Assembly (NCBI GenBank): GCA_003151655.1
Contig: PLYB01000296.1
Coordinates: forward strand, 734 to 6,140
Direction of reading: 5' to 3'
Source: Gallionellaceae bacterium
GTDB lineage: Bacteria > Pseudomonadota > Gammaproteobacteria > Burkholderiales > Gallionellaceae
Length of the DNA: 5,407 bases
Part shown: positions 5,036-5,407 of the stretch, one piece after another
Layout of the letters: each line of letters starts with the position of its first letter
Position numbering within the stretch: position 1 is the stretch's first letter
Made by a program: the position numbers and the translations under genes
Notes under the pieces: generated by a model
The model's database searches: none
Told to the model about the DNA's origin: nothing
Seen by the model: only the letters and a program-made list of their open reading frames with translations

Positions 5036-5407
5036 TTAGCGCGGTTTTGTGAATAGACCGACTTTTTTGATTTGCTGCTGTTGCAACATATCCATGACGT
5101 TAATCACTTCTTCATAACGCACATTCTTGTCGGCGGAAATGACCACAGACTGTTCGGAATTCGTTTCTTGTTTTTGCTTCAGGAAAGTAGTCAGCTCATC
5201 GCGCGAGACCGGAAATTCAACGCCGCCTTTGCTGTGATCACGAATTGCCAGCGTGTTATCTTTGCGGATGAGAACCTCAACCGGTGCAATGGCCGCCGCA
5301 GAAGACTTGCCTACGCTGGGCAGGTCTATTTGTCCGGGATTCATCATCGGTGCGGTAATCATAAAAATTACCAGCAATACCAGCATCACGTCGATATACG
5401 GCACGAC
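5036..5407 (-). CDS. tolR: TolR, inner-membrane motor component (5' end missing)
   Basis: TolR is the ExbD-family partner of TolQ; together they use the proton motive force to energise TolA. The frame runs off the right edge: 123 residues are visible, starting VVPYIDVMLVLLVIFM, the membrane helix. The Asp at visible residue 6 aligns with E. coli D23, the essential proton-pathway residue. After the helix come TAPMMNPGQIDLP, a periplasmic ExbD/TolR domain (VEVLIRKDNTLAI, SVVISADKNVRYEEVINVMD) and the terminal VGLFTKPR. By comparison with E. coli TolR (142 residues) roughly 17-20 N-terminal residues are outside the window. A GTG at 5404 is in frame but is an internal valine of the helix, not a start. 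tolQ is expected just beyond the edge. Confidence 0.96.
   Translation of the reverse strand, partial: VVPYIDVMLVLLVIFMITAPMMNPGQIDLPSVGKSSAAAIAPVEVLIRKDNTLAIRDHSKGGVEFPVSRDELTTFLKQKQETNSEQSVVISADKNVRYEEVINVMDMLQQQQIKKVGLFTKPR

Overview
The window is a contiguous stretch of bacterial chromosome. All recognisable genes lie on the minus strand, so in transcription order it reads from the right edge to the left: tolR (5' end missing), tolA, tolB, pal, cpoB (ybgF), queE, queC, then the 5' part of a tRNA-Lys(UUU) gene that is cut by the left edge. Protein family features (Pal with a DPLNDPxSPLAKRSV lead-in, TolR with VVPYIDVML, CpoB signal peptide ending AFA|GLFND) and the tol-pal-cpoB-queE-queC-tRNA-Lys order point to a proteobacterium, most likely a betaproteobacterium. 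A Nitrosomonadales/Gallionellaceae-like origin is only a guess.

Region by region: 5036-5407 is TolR (inner-membrane stator partner of TolQ); 4162-4998 is TolA (trans-periplasmic rod); 2889-4151 is TolB (periplasmic beta-propeller); 2230-2871 is Pal (outer-membrane lipoprotein that grips peptidoglycan); 1457-2224 is CpoB (periplasmic coiled-coil/TPR coordinator of PBP1B and Tol). Together they make the proton-motive-force-driven envelope machine that constricts the outer membrane at division. 784-1449 (QueE) and 113-787 (QueC) are two steps of 7-deazaguanine (preQ0, queuosine precursor) synthesis and overlap each other by ATGA. Genes are packed tightly (gaps of 37, 10, 17, 5, 7 and -4 nt), with no terminator between them, so tolR to queC is very probably one transcription unit whose promoter is outside the window.

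The 64-nt gap between queC and tRNA-Lys holds the clearest regulatory signal: a TTGACA-16-TATAAT promoter with a GCGCGC discriminator, aimed at the tRNA. No stretch over 300 bases lacks a gene.

This is a well-known conserved locus and I see no undescribed system in it. Points worth a second look are an in-phase A_AAA_AAG heptamer with two hairpins inside tolB (the same structure looks like a terminator on the opposite strand), a hairpin at the start of cpoB, the weak initiation context of tolA with a tiny ORF overlapping its start, and the co-operon arrangement of QueE with a division machine.
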